A DNA stretch of 64,000 bases from positions 1 through 64,000 of the forward strand of contig SVFV01000010.1 of NCBI GenBank assembly GCA_015056655.1. The letters run 5' to 3'. The notes below the pieces were generated by a model, which did not search any database, was not told the DNA's origin, and saw only the letters and a list, made by a program, of their open reading frames with translations. A program made the translations under genes and the position numbers. Positions 29,738-40,120 of this stretch are shown in pieces; the stretch's first letter is position 1, and the number at the start of each line of letters is the position of its first letter. This stretch comes from Butyrivibrio sp. Its GTDB lineage: Bacteria > Bacillota > Clostridia > Lachnospirales > Lachnospiraceae.

Positions 29738-30748
29738 TTACAAAAGCTGGATTCCGTTCTTTTTTGCTTCCTCAGCCTCTTCGTCAGGCCAAAGCGAACA
29801 CTGAACCTCACCGATATGAGCCTTTCTAAGGAAGAAGAGGCAAAGTCTTGACTGACCAATACCACCACCGATAGTATAGGGCAGTTCCTTATTAAGAATA
29901 GCCTTCTGGAAGGGGAGGTCAGCACGCTCTGTGCAACCAGCCTTCTCAAGCTGAGTCTTAAGTGAATCCTCATCTACACGGATACCCATGGATGAAAGCT
30001 CAAGAGCGATATCAAGAACAGGATAGTAAACAAGGATATCTCCGTTTAAAGCCCAGTCATCATAGTCCGGAGCTCTGCCATCATGCTTCTCACCTGAAGC
30101 AAGAAGATCACCGATCTGCATGATGAATACGGCACCCTTTTCCTTAGTGATGAGATACTCGCGCTCCTTGGCTGTCTTGCCAGGATACATATCTTCGAGC
30201 TCCTGAGAGGAGATGAAGAATATATCGTGAGGAAGAATCTCTTCAATATAATCATATTTGATTGACATGTACTTTTCAGTCTTACGAAGTACCTTGTAGA
30301 TTGTGCGTACAGTCTCTTTTAAGAAATCAATATTTCTATCTTCCTTATTTATTGCCTTTTCCCAATCCCACTGATCAACAAATACAGAATGGATATTGTC
30401 GGGAATCTCATCTCTTCGGATGGCATTCATATCGGTATAAAGACCTTCGCCAACCTTAAAGCCGTATTTCTTAAGTGCGAAGCGCTTCCACTTTGCAAGA
30501 GAGTGAACAATTTCAGCCTCGCGTTCATTTTCGTTTTTGATGTCAAATGCAACAGGTCTCTCAACGCCGTTAAGATTATCATTAAGACCTGATTCCGGTG
30601 CCACGAACAAGGGAGCGGTCACACGCAATAGGTTTAGGTTCTCAGAAAGTGTATTCTGGAAGAAATCCTTAACGGTTTTGATGCCTACCTGTGTATCGTG
30701 GAGGTTTAGTTCAGAAACGTAATTCTTTGGAATTATCAAGTTTTCCAT
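29738..30748 (-). CDS. asnA: Aspartate-ammonia ligase (asparagine synthetase A)
   Basis: VKDFFQNTLSENLNLLRVTAPLF, YIEEILPHDIFFISSQELEDMYP, YTIGGGIGQSRLCLFFL. Confidence 0.95.
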   Translation of the reverse strand: MENLIIPKNYVSELNLHDTQVGIKTVKDFFQNTLSENLNLLRVTAPLFVAPESGLNDNLNGVERPVAFDIKNENEREAEIVHSLAKWKRFALKKYGFKVGEGLYTDMNAIRRDEIPDNIHSVFVDQWDWEKAINKEDRNIDFLKETVRTIYKVLRKTEKYMSIKYDYIEEILPHDIFFISSQELEDMYPGKTAKEREYLITKEKGAVFIMQIGDLLASGEKHDGRAPDYDDWALNGDILVYYPVLDIALELSSMGIRVDEDSLKTQLEKAGCTERADLPFQKAILNKELPYTIGGGIGQSRLCLFFLRKAHIGEVQCSLWPDEEAEEAKKNGIQLL

Positions 30749-31107
30749 AATGTCCTCCTGCTTTTTCGAAAAATTTTTACAAAAAAATATACTTAATTAA
30801 AACGCATTTTTTGAGACAGTGCAATAAATAATTCGAATAATTATTCAAAAAATGAATCATTTTGAGAAAATAATGTAAGATTTAATAAAATATGTCTGAT
30901 AAGTTCAGAAAATGTCAGTGTAACCGGTTGCGCATCAGTACCCAAGCCAAAACCCATCTTAAGAAAATCTTAAGAAATTCATAAGAAAATCGCAAATATT
31001 TTTTCACTAAACTAGGGTATAATTTCTAACTGTTGTACAGAATAAATTTATTTTTTTAGAAGCTTTTTAAATGATGAAGTACATTTCATCAGGTAAGGAG
31101 ACAGGTT

Positions 31108-31338
31108 ATGACAATAAATAAGATAATAAAGCTCAGTCCCAGTCAGGTTAAGGATTTCGTTACAGTAGCTACAAAGTGTGACTTTGACGTGGACGCTTCC
31201 AATAATCGTTTTACAGTAGACGCTAAATCAATTCTTGGTGTATTCGGTCTTGATTTCAGACAGCCGATTAAGGTTAGTTATCGCGGATTCAACCAGGATT
31301 TTGAGAACTATCTTGATGAGCACGCACTTGCTTGCTAA
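31108..31338 (+). CDS. HPr-like (PTS phosphocarrier fold) protein
   Basis: 76 aa; VDAKSILGVFGLDFRQPIKV resembles HPr. Confidence 0.65.
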   Translation: MTINKIIKLSPSQVKDFVTVATKCDFDVDASNNRFTVDAKSILGVFGLDFRQPIKVSYRGFNQDFENYLDEHALAC

Positions 31339-31450
31339 TTGAGATATATATTTTATCCCCACCCTCCCATTTTAATAAAAAATAGTTTGGCGGTTATAAA
31401 CCGCAAACTGAAATCCGCAAACACAGCGGATTTCGAGAGAAAATGAACAG

Positions 31451-31489
31451 CTCCCTGTGGTATCATATACAGTATGAAACCACAGGGAG
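31451..31489 (+). promoter_or_regulatory. Hairpin sequestering the SD of the helicase gene; also terminator-shaped
   Basis: CTCCCTGTGGT-a-TCATA-tacag-TATGA-a-ACCACAGGGAG then TTTTTT and ATG at 31496. Confidence 0.7.
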
Positions 31490-31495
31490 TTTTTT

Positions 31496-33907
31496 ATGAA
31501 AAGCATTAAGATATCAGTCAGAAGCCTGGTTGAATTTCTTCTTCGCCAGGGGAATATAGATAACAGGATACATCATGCGCCGGATACTGCTATGCAGGAG
31601 GGTGGTCGTATCCACAGAATGATTCAGAAAAAGCAGGGACCTGCCTATCAGGCGGAGGTTCCTCTTTCTTATACAATCACCAGAGAAAACTACATATTAA
31701 CAATTGATGGCAGAGCAGATGGCATCCTTGAGAGGCGGGATGAACCTGTTCTTATAGATGAGATCAAAGGTACATATAGAGACATTAAAAAGCTAAAGGA
31801 GCCAGATGATGTTCATCTTGCTCAGGCAAAATGCTATGCAGCGATATACCTTTTGCAGAATGATTTGAAGGAAATAACTGTTCAGATAACCTACTGCAAC
31901 ATAGATACTGAAGAGATAAAGTATTTCGCTACGGACTATGAAGTTGATGACATAATTTCCTGGTTTGAAAATCTATTAGAGTCATATCACAAATGGGCAG
32001 AATTCATGTCTCTTTGGGATGATATCAGACAGGATTCCATTCATAAGATAGAGTTCCCTTTTCCATACAGAGAAGGCCAGAAGGAGCTTGCTGCCAATGT
32101 CTATAGGACCATTTACCATAAGAGAAAGCTCTTTCTTGAGGCTCCTACAGGTACAGGAAAGACAATAACTACAGTATTTCCGGCGATAAAAGCACTTGGA
32201 GAGAACAAGGGAGATAGAATCTTTTATCTTACTGCCAAGACAATAACAAGAACTGTTGCAGAGAATGCCTTCGAGTCACTTAGAGAGCTTCAGAAGCTTA
32301 GATTTAAGACGGTAACTCTGACAGCTAAGGATAAGATATGTGTTCTGGAAAAGAGCGACTGTAATCCTGTCGCATGCCCAAGAGCTAATGGCCACTTCGA
32401 CAGGATAAATGACTGTATATATGAGCTTTTGACTACAAAGGACAATTTTGACAGAGATTCAATAATTGAGATGGCTGACAAGTATCAGGTATGTCCTTTT
32501 GAACTGTCACTGGACATGAGCTTGTGGGCAGATGCTGTAATTTGCGACTACAACTATGCCTTTGATCCCTTTGTTTACCTAAAGAGATTCTTTTCTGATG
32601 GTGTTAAGGGTGAAAATATTTTCCTGATAGACGAAGCACACAATCTTCTTGATAGAGGAAGAGATATGTATAGCTCAGAACTTTATATGGATGAGCTATA
32701 CAGTGTGCGAACACTGATTGAAGCAAGTCACTCCAAAATAGCAGGACTTATCAAGGCTTGTGAAAAAGAGATGGAGAAAATCTTTGTTGGAGTGGATGGA
32801 TGCGAGGTTTTGTTTGATATTGCGCCACTAATGCAAAAGATAAACAGGCTAATGTCTGTAATATCTTCATACCTGGAGGACCATGCGGAAGGTGCCTTCA
32901 GAGACGAGATATTGGATTTTTATTTTGATATCTCTGAGTTTGCCACGATTTATGAATATGTGGATGAGAAATATGTGATTTATGCGGAGGTAGATGAGGA
33001 GGAAAGGCAGAAAATAAAGCTGTTCTGCGTAGATCCATCCGAGAATCTCTCGCTTTGTATGAATAGGGCCAGATCTTCCATATTATTCTCGGCTACGCTT
33101 CTTCCAATCCAGTACTACAAGGCACTTCTTGGCGGAACTGATGAGGATTATGAGGTTTATGCGCACTCTGTTTTTGACAGTAGCAAATGTGGAAGACTTC
33201 TGGCTACGGATGTAACCAGCAAATATACAAGACGTGGAGAGTTTGAATATAGAAGGATAGCCAGATACATACATGACATAGTTACTGCAAAAAGTGGAAA
33301 TTACCTTATTTTCTTTCCATCGAGAGTTTTCATGGATGATGTGGGAATTATCTATGAGAAGGAATTTTATGATGACAACACTCAGGAGATACTTGTACAG
33401 AATGAGTTTATGAGTGAGGAGGAAAGAGAGGAGTTTTTAAGCAGATTCACAGCTGGTAATGATATTGATTTCTCGGGAATCATAAATATGGAAGTTGAAG
33501 TAGAGCCATCCAAGAGTATAATCGGCTTTTGCGTGATGGGAGGGATATTCAGCGAAGGAATTGATCTTAAGGAAGATAGCCTTATCGGCGTAATAATCGT
33601 AGGAACAGGTTTTCCACAGGTATGCAATGAAAGAGAGATAATCAAGGAATTCTTTGAGCGCAATGGCTCAGATGGATTTGACTACGCATATAGATATCCG
33701 GGAATGAACAAGGTCTTGCAGGCAGCAGGCAGGGTGATCAGAACAGAAGAGGATGTTGGCGTAGTAGCATTGCTTGATGAAAGGTTTGCTCAAAGAGCTT
33801 ATACAGAACTATTTCCACGAGAGTGGACAAATATACAAAGGGTATCGACCGGCACGGTCAAAAATGCCATAAATGCGCTGTGGACTGAGCTTTCCGATAA
33901 AAAATAA
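31496..33907 (+). CDS. Rad3/XPD/DinG-like helicase with N-terminal PD-(D/E)XK (Cas4-like) domain
   Basis: DGRADGI...VLIDEIKGT (nuclease core), LEAPTGTGKTITTVFPAIKAL, CVLEKSDCNPVACPRANG, LIDEAHNL, QAAGRVIRTEEDVG. Confidence 0.9.
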   Translation: MKSIKISVRSLVEFLLRQGNIDNRIHHAPDTAMQEGGRIHRMIQKKQGPAYQAEVPLSYTITRENYILTIDGRADGILERRDEPVLIDEIKGTYRDIKKLKEPDDVHLAQAKCYAAIYLLQNDLKEITVQITYCNIDTEEIKYFATDYEVDDIISWFENLLESYHKWAEFMSLWDDIRQDSIHKIEFPFPYREGQKELAANVYRTIYHKRKLFLEAPTGTGKTITTVFPAIKALGENKGDRIFYLTAKTITRTVAENAFESLRELQKLRFKTVTLTAKDKICVLEKSDCNPVACPRANGHFDRINDCIYELLTTKDNFDRDSIIEMADKYQVCPFELSLDMSLWADAVICDYNYAFDPFVYLKRFFSDGVKGENIFLIDEAHNLLDRGRDMYSSELYMDELYSVRTLIEASHSKIAGLIKACEKEMEKIFVGVDGCEVLFDIAPLMQKINRLMSVISSYLEDHAEGAFRDEILDFYFDISEFATIYEYVDEKYVIYAEVDEEERQKIKLFCVDPSENLSLCMNRARSSILFSATLLPIQYYKALLGGTDEDYEVYAHSVFDSSKCGRLLATDVTSKYTRRGEFEYRRIARYIHDIVTAKSGNYLIFFPSRVFMDDVGIIYEKEFYDDNTQEILVQNEFMSEEEREEFLSRFTAGNDIDFSGIINMEVEVEPSKSIIGFCVMGGIFSEGIDLKEDSLIGVIIVGTGFPQVCNEREIIKEFFERNGSDGFDYAYRYPGMNKVLQAAGRVIRTEEDVGVVALLDERFAQRAYTELFPREWTNIQRVSTGTVKNAINALWTELSDKK

Positions 33908-34341
33908 TATAAAATAATCATAAAATACTTATAAAAAACAAATAAAACAGAAGATGGGTTTACATAAATATAAAAAGCACAAATATTATGTAAACCATTA
34001 AGGTGTATCAATAGTATATATTATTTGAACAAATTAGTGTTTTTACACACAATATATGTGGGTGGGTAATAAAAAATGACACTTGTGTACATGTGGATAA
34101 CTTTGTGGAAATTGGGGATTACTCGGAAACTACATTTTCAAAAAGCCCATAAAATGGCGGTCTGCCATAGTGAATAATATCAACAATTATGAAATCGAAA
34201 TTTCGACAATAGTACTACATTAGTCAATACAACTATGTAAACCAATAAAACCACATGACACACATGTCATATTGACAAAGAATATGTATTATTTTAATAT
34301 TTATATTATTTTTCATTTAACAGAGGATAGGATATAAAAAT

Positions 34342-37014
34342 ATGAAAAAAGAACTTGCAAAAACTTATGATCCGAAGGGACTCGAAGACAGATTATATAA
34401 GAAGTGGGAGGACAATAAATACTTCCATGCAGAAGTGGATGAGACAAAGAAACCTTTCACTATTGTGATTCCACCTCCGAATATTACAGGTAAGCTTCAC
34501 ATGGGCCATGCTCTTGATAACACAATGCAGGATATTCTTATCCGCTACAAGAGAATGCAGGGCTATAATGCACTTTGGCAGCCTGGTACAGACCATGCTT
34601 CTATCGCTACCGAGGTTAGAATTATTGATACTCTTAAAGCAGAGGGAATCGATAAGAGAGATCTTGGAAGAGAGAAGTTCCTTGAGCGTGCCTGGGAGTG
34701 GAAAAAGGAATACGGTGGAACAATCATTTCCCAGCTTAAGAAGATGGGATCTTCCTGCGATTGGGATAGAGAACGTTTTACAATGGATGAAGGCTGTAAC
34801 GAGGCAGTTACAGAGGTCTTCTGTAAGATGCATGAAAAAGGCTACATATATAAAGGAAACAGAATCGTAAACTGGTGTCCTGTATGTAAGACTTCTATTT
34901 CTGATGCAGAGGTTGAGTACGAGGAGCAGGCAGGTCATCTTTGGCATATTAAATATCCTTTGATTGATGAAGACGGAACAGTAAGTAAGACAGAATTTAT
35001 TGAATTTGCAACAACTCGTCCCGAGACAATGCTTGGTGATACAGCTGTTGCAGTAAATCCTGATGATGACAGATATAAGAGATTCAAGGGTAAGAAGGTT
35101 CTTCTTCCGATAGTAAACAGAGAGCTTCCTATCGTTGAGGACAACTATGTAGATATGGAATTTGGTACCGGTGTAGTTAAGATTACTCCCGGCCATGACC
35201 CTAATGACTTCGAAGTTGGTAAGAGACACAATCTTGAGGAAATCAACATTCTCAATGATGATGCTACTATCAATGCTAACGGCGGTAAGTTCGAAGGCAT
35301 GGACCGTTATGCTGCCAGAGAAGCTATCGTTAAAGAACTCGATGAGATGGGACTTCTCGTTAAGATTGAGGACTATTCTCACAATGTAGGTACTCATGAT
35401 CGTTGCCACACAACAGTAGAGCCTATGATCAAGGCTCAGTGGTTTGTAAAGATGGATGAGCTTATTAAGCCTGCTGTTAAGGCAGTAAAGGAAGGCGAAA
35501 TAAAGCTTATTCCTCCGAGAATGGAGAAGACATACTACAACTGGACAGATAATATTCGTGACTGGTGTATTTCCAGACAGCTTTGGTGGGGACACAGAAT
35601 TCCTGCTTATTACTGTGATAAGTGCGGAGAGGTAGTTGTTTCTAAGGAAGCTCCTACAGTATGCCCTAAGTGCGGAGAGACTCACTTCACACAGGATCCT
35701 GATACGCTTGATACCTGGTTTTCATCAGCACTTTGGCCTTTCGAGACACTTGGATGGCCTCATGATACAAAGGAACTTAAGTACTTCTTCCCTACAGATG
35801 TGCTTGTAACTGGTTACGATATTATCTTCTTCTGGGTTATCAGAATGATATTCTCAAGCTATGAGAATATGGGAACATATCCTTTCCACACAGTTCTTTT
35901 CCATGGACTTGTAAGAGATTCTCAGGGTAGAAAGATGAGTAAATCTCTTGGAAATGGTATCGATCCTCTTGATATTATTGAGAACTATGGTGCAGATGCA
36001 CTTAGACTTACTCTTATCACAGGTAATGCTCCTGGAAATGATATGCGTTTCTACAACGAGAGAGTAGAGAACAGCCGTAACTTTGCAAACAAGGTATGGA
36101 ACGCTTCCAGATTCATTATGATGAACATGGGTGAAAACGAGGAGAGCGCAATCAATAAGCCCGCTCCTGCTGGACTTGAGCCCGTTGATAAGTGGATTCT
36201 TTCAAGACTTAATAACACAATACGCGAAGTAACCGAGAACATGGACAAGTATGAGCTCGGTATAGCAGTTCAGAAGGTTTATGACTTCATCTGGGATGAG
36301 TTCTGCGACTGGTACATCGAGATGGTTAAGCCTCGTCTCTACAATTCAGACGACGAAACATCTCATAAGGCAGTTCTCTGGACACTTCAGACTGTACTTA
36401 TCGATGCATTAAAGCTCCTTCATCCTTACATGCCTTTCGTTACAGAAGAAATCTTCTGCACTCTTCAGGACGAGGAGGAGTCAATCATGATTTCTTCATG
36501 GCCTGTATATAAGGATGAGTGGAATTTTGCTGAGGATGAGAAGTCAATTGAGACAATCAAGGAAGCTGTTCGTGGAATCCGTAACGTTCGTACTCAGATG
36601 AATGTTGCTCCTTCACGTAAAGCTAAGGTATACGTTGTTTCAGAGAAGGAAGAGGTTCTTGATATCTTCCGCACAGGTAAGCTTTTCTTTGAAACACTTG
36701 CTTATGCTTCAGAGTCAGAATGTCAGAATGATAAGGCTGGAATTCCTGAGGACGCTGTATCAGTAGTTCTCGCAGAAGCAGCTATTTATATTCCTTTCGC
36801 TGATCTTGTTGATATTTCTGCTGAGATCGAGCGACTTACAAAGGAGAAGAAGCGTCTCGAGGGCGAGCTTATGCGTTCTAAGAAGATGCTTGAAAATGAG
36901 AAGTTCCTTTCAAAAGCTCCTGCTGAAAAGATTGAAGAGGAGAAGGAAAAGCAGAGAAAATATGAGCAGACTTATGCTCAGGTTGAGGAAAGACTGGCTC
37001 AACTTTCAAAATAA
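34342..37014 (+). CDS. valS: Valyl-tRNA synthetase
   Basis: PPPNITGKLHMGHAL, GTDHASIATE, GRKMSKSLGNGIDPLDII. Confidence 0.98.
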   Translation: MKKELAKTYDPKGLEDRLYKKWEDNKYFHAEVDETKKPFTIVIPPPNITGKLHMGHALDNTMQDILIRYKRMQGYNALWQPGTDHASIATEVRIIDTLKAEGIDKRDLGREKFLERAWEWKKEYGGTIISQLKKMGSSCDWDRERFTMDEGCNEAVTEVFCKMHEKGYIYKGNRIVNWCPVCKTSISDAEVEYEEQAGHLWHIKYPLIDEDGTVSKTEFIEFATTRPETMLGDTAVAVNPDDDRYKRFKGKKVLLPIVNRELPIVEDNYVDMEFGTGVVKITPGHDPNDFEVGKRHNLEEINILNDDATINANGGKFEGMDRYAAREAIVKELDEMGLLVKIEDYSHNVGTHDRCHTTVEPMIKAQWFVKMDELIKPAVKAVKEGEIKLIPPRMEKTYYNWTDNIRDWCISRQLWWGHRIPAYYCDKCGEVVVSKEAPTVCPKCGETHFTQDPDTLDTWFSSALWPFETLGWPHDTKELKYFFPTDVLVTGYDIIFFWVIRMIFSSYENMGTYPFHTVLFHGLVRDSQGRKMSKSLGNGIDPLDIIENYGADALRLTLITGNAPGNDMRFYNERVENSRNFANKVWNASRFIMMNMGENEESAINKPAPAGLEPVDKWILSRLNNTIREVTENMDKYELGIAVQKVYDFIWDEFCDWYIEMVKPRLYNSDDETSHKAVLWTLQTVLIDALKLLHPYMPFVTEEIFCTLQDEEESIMISSWPVYKDEWNFAEDEKSIETIKEAVRGIRNVRTQMNVAPSRKAKVYVVSEKEEVLDIFRTGKLFFETLAYASESECQNDKAGIPEDAVSVVLAEAAIYIPFADLVDISAEIERLTKEKKRLEGELMRSKKMLENEKFLSKAPAEKIEEEKEKQRKYEQTYAQVEERLAQLSK

Positions 37015-37028
37015 TGTGAGGCTGGGGT

Positions 37029-38429
37029 ATGAAAGACGAATTTGCTTCGCGTATCGATGAAATAATGATGCGTATTGATTCGGGGGACAGATTAGGATTT
37101 TATGAATGCGAACGCTTTATAGAATTGATTCCGGCTTTTACAGAAAAGCATTCTACTCCTGATACCAGAAGATTTTTGGAATACTTAGGCAGTCCCGACT
37201 GCAAGATGAAAATTATACATGTGGCAGGAACAAACGGAAAAGGCTCTGTCTGCAATTATTTATCTGAAATATTGCGACAGACAGGCTTTTCTGTTGGAAT
37301 GTTTACGTCACCTCACCTCATAAAGCTTACCGAGCGATTCTGTATCAATGGTAAGCCAATCGAGGATAATATTTTCTGCGAGATTTTTGCAGGACTTATG
37401 CTTCGAATTAGGGAATATGACAAGAAGGAATATTTCCCAACATATTTTGAGTTTTTGTTTTTCATGGCGATGATGCTTTATGACAAGTACACCGTCGATT
37501 ACCTTGTTCTGGAAACAGGACTTGGTGGAAGGCTTGATGCTACAAACAGCGTCCATAAGCCTATGCTTGATGTCATCACCGAAATAGGTATGGATCACAT
37601 GCAATACCTTGGAAATACTATCTCTGAGATAGCAGCTGAAAAAGCTGGTATCATCAGAGAAAATACTCCATTGGTATTTTTAAACAAACGAGATGTCAGC
37701 ACTGAAGTTATAGAAAAAAGAGCCACAGAGCTTGGAAGTAAAATCTACCGAGTAGAGCCATCTTATGCGTTTGATATTAAGCCCGAACCTGATGATGCGG
37801 GTAATATTTGCATTGATTTTTCCTATGAGTCAAAGTATGATAAATATTGCGGTTTGCGTATCCAAACTGTTGCAAAATTCCAAACAGAAAATGCTGCAAT
37901 TGCGATAATGAGTGCCAGAGCTCTTATGGATATGGGAGTTCCTATTACGGAAGAGGATATCAGATTCGGACTCCGTAAGGCTAAATGGGGTGGAAGAATG
38001 GAACTTGTTCTTCCAGGCATTTATGTTGATGGTGCTCATAATGTTGATGGAATGGAGGCATTTCTTGACAGCGTCAGGGAGATTCCCTGCCAGGGACACA
38101 GATACCTCCTGTTTGGTGCGGTTTCCGATAAACAATATCATCTGATGATCAGACAGATATTGGAGGAGAACCTTTTTGACCGCGTATTTATATCGGTGCT
38201 TGAAACCAGCAGAACAGTTTCTGAGGCACAGCTTAAGGCTGCGATAGAATCAGAAACAGCCAGACTTGAAAGAGAAGTAAATACTAAATTCGTCTACTAT
38301 GGAAGTGTTAGAGATGCACTTATGGATATCCTCACAGAGAGAGGTGTAGGCGATGTTGTATTTGCTGCCGGATCCTTGTATCTGGTTGGTCAGGTCAGAG
38401 AATCTTTGGGAATAATGCCCGGTAATTGA
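37029..38429 (+). CDS. folC: Folylpolyglutamate synthase/dihydrofolate synthase
   Basis: VAGTNGKGSVCNYL, TSPHLIKLTERF, ETGLGGRLDATN, VDGAHNVDGM. Confidence 0.96.
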   Translation: MKDEFASRIDEIMMRIDSGDRLGFYECERFIELIPAFTEKHSTPDTRRFLEYLGSPDCKMKIIHVAGTNGKGSVCNYLSEILRQTGFSVGMFTSPHLIKLTERFCINGKPIEDNIFCEIFAGLMLRIREYDKKEYFPTYFEFLFFMAMMLYDKYTVDYLVLETGLGGRLDATNSVHKPMLDVITEIGMDHMQYLGNTISEIAAEKAGIIRENTPLVFLNKRDVSTEVIEKRATELGSKIYRVEPSYAFDIKPEPDDAGNICIDFSYESKYDKYCGLRIQTVAKFQTENAAIAIMSARALMDMGVPITEEDIRFGLRKAKWGGRMELVLPGIYVDGAHNVDGMEAFLDSVREIPCQGHRYLLFGAVSDKQYHLMIRQILEENLFDRVFISVLETSRTVSEAQLKAAIESETARLEREVNTKFVYYGSVRDALMDILTERGVGDVVFAAGSLYLVGQVRESLGIMPGN

Positions 38430-38452
38430 TAATTTATATGAGGGATTAAGTA

Positions 38453-38626
38453 ATGATAAATTTTGAAAATGAACTTAAGAAGTTCAGACCCAGCCTTGAG
38501 ATTGAGGATGCAGAAGAAATCATCTACAATCAGGACCTGGATGACATGGCAGATATTCTGGTTGGCCTTATCAAAGAGGCCAGAACAGAGGACGCTGGAA
38601 GACACAGCGCACCTAAGTATAAATAA
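38453..38626 (+). CDS. Small protein (57 aa), unknown
   Basis: MINFENELKKFRPSLEIEDAEEIIYNQDLDDMADILVGLIKEARTEDAGRHSAPKYK; RBS aggga; not in the ORF track because of its size. Confidence 0.6.
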   Translation: MINFENELKKFRPSLEIEDAEEIIYNQDLDDMADILVGLIKEARTEDAGRHSAPKYK

Positions 38627-38700
38627 TTAGATAATACTTACGTGTAAATGGCCATGGATGCCCGGTCTATATATCAGCTTAAGGGGGCTGTCTTCTTATT

Positions 38701-40113
38701 ATGAATTGTTATCAGTGTGGAGCAGAGCTTACGAGCCGCGAATTCTGCCCGAATTGCGGAGCGAAAGTTAAAGTATATAAGCGTATCATGGCACTTTCAA
38801 ACCGTTATTATAACGAGGGTCTTGAGAGAGCACAGATCCGCAACATGTCAGGTGCAGTAGAATCCTTGCACCAAAGTTTAAAACTTAATAAGAGAAATAT
38901 TCAGGCCAGAAACCTTTTAGGACTGGTCTATTACGAGACTGGTGAAGTTGTTGCAGCATTAAGTGAATGGGTTATTAGTAAGAACCTAAAGAGCAACGAG
39001 AACGCTGCGGATGATTATATCAATCTTGTTCAGAATGACCTTTCAAGACTTGAGAACTTTAACCAGACGATCAAGAAGTACAATATAGCTCTTAACTACT
39101 GTCATCAGGACAGTTTGGATATGGCTATAATTCAGCTCAAGAAAGTTCTTTCTATGAACCCGAGCTTTATAAGAGCTCATCTTTTACTTGCGCTTTTGTA
39201 CCTTAACAATGGCAATTATGCCAAGGCAAAGATTGAAGCAGAGAAGAGCTTAAAGCTTGATACAGGAAATGTAATGGCTGCCAGATATCTTAAGGAAGCA
39301 GAAGGAATGATGCTCCCTCAGGATGTTAAGGAAGCCGAGAGTAAAGAGAAAAATAGCGGCGATGTCATCAGATATCAGCGAGATAATGAGACAATTATCC
39401 AGCCGGTAAGGAATAATGTCTTTACAAGGAGCGGATCAATATGGGGTATTGTCTTGGGAGTTATTCTTGGAATAGCTGTTGCCTGCTTCCTTATCCTTCC
39501 TAAGCGTATTCAGGAAATGAATGCAAGCTACAAGACCCAGATTGCTGAGATAAGCGAGGAGTCTGATTCCAAATCAGCTAAACTTGGGGAATATGAACAG
39601 CAGATAGAGGCATTAAAGTCAGAGCTTGATGGACTAAAAACAGAGATGACCTCTATGGAGAGCTCAGATTCTACAAGCTCAGCAGGTAATGACCTTATGG
39701 AAGCAGTTTCATTATATTTGAATGATGCTACCAATATCGATGGTATAGAAGAAAAGCTTGCGAAGGTTGACCTTAATTCTATGGAAGATGAGGCGACCAA
39801 GGAGTTTAAGGATTTGTATGACAGTTTCATGGTGCTTGTTGGCGCAGAGCTTTCAAAGAGAAGCTATGATACTGGATACGAGGCATATAGAAGTGCTGAT
39901 TATGAGACAGCGATTACGTTCCTGTCCAAGGCATTTCAATATGATAATACTAATGTTGATGCTCTATACAATCTTGGAAATGCATACTATGAGAGCGGTG
40001 ACACTGACAATGCGAAGGTCGTATATGATCAGGTGATTAACGACTTCTCAGATACGAGAAGTGCTTCGTCTGCAGAGACCAAGTTGGCTGAGATAAACAA
40101 TGCTACAAATTAG
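38701..40113 (+). CDS. Zinc-ribbon / TPR / TM protein
   Basis: N-terminal CYQCGAELTSREFCPNCGAKV, TPR repeats, central TM and coiled coil. Confidence 0.8.
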   Translation: MNCYQCGAELTSREFCPNCGAKVKVYKRIMALSNRYYNEGLERAQIRNMSGAVESLHQSLKLNKRNIQARNLLGLVYYETGEVVAALSEWVISKNLKSNENAADDYINLVQNDLSRLENFNQTIKKYNIALNYCHQDSLDMAIIQLKKVLSMNPSFIRAHLLLALLYLNNGNYAKAKIEAEKSLKLDTGNVMAARYLKEAEGMMLPQDVKEAESKEKNSGDVIRYQRDNETIIQPVRNNVFTRSGSIWGIVLGVILGIAVACFLILPKRIQEMNASYKTQIAEISEESDSKSAKLGEYEQQIEALKSELDGLKTEMTSMESSDSTSSAGNDLMEAVSLYLNDATNIDGIEEKLAKVDLNSMEDEATKEFKDLYDSFMVLVGAELSKRSYDTGYEAYRSADYETAITFLSKAFQYDNTNVDALYNLGNAYYESGDTDNAKVVYDQVINDFSDTRSASSAETKLAEINNATN

Positions 40114-40120
40114 TGGAAAT

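Noticed and set aside
30749-31107. Riboswitch or T-box upstream of asnA / HPr-like gene
   Set aside because: AT-rich with short palindromes (ATTATTCGAATAATTATTC) but no recognised aptamer core.
34393-35685. 430-aa antisense ORF on - strand inside valS
   Set aside because: Fully antisense to a clear ValRS gene; composition (Ser/Leu/Ile/Cys-rich) and lack of RBS or motif fit a codon-bias shadow ORF.
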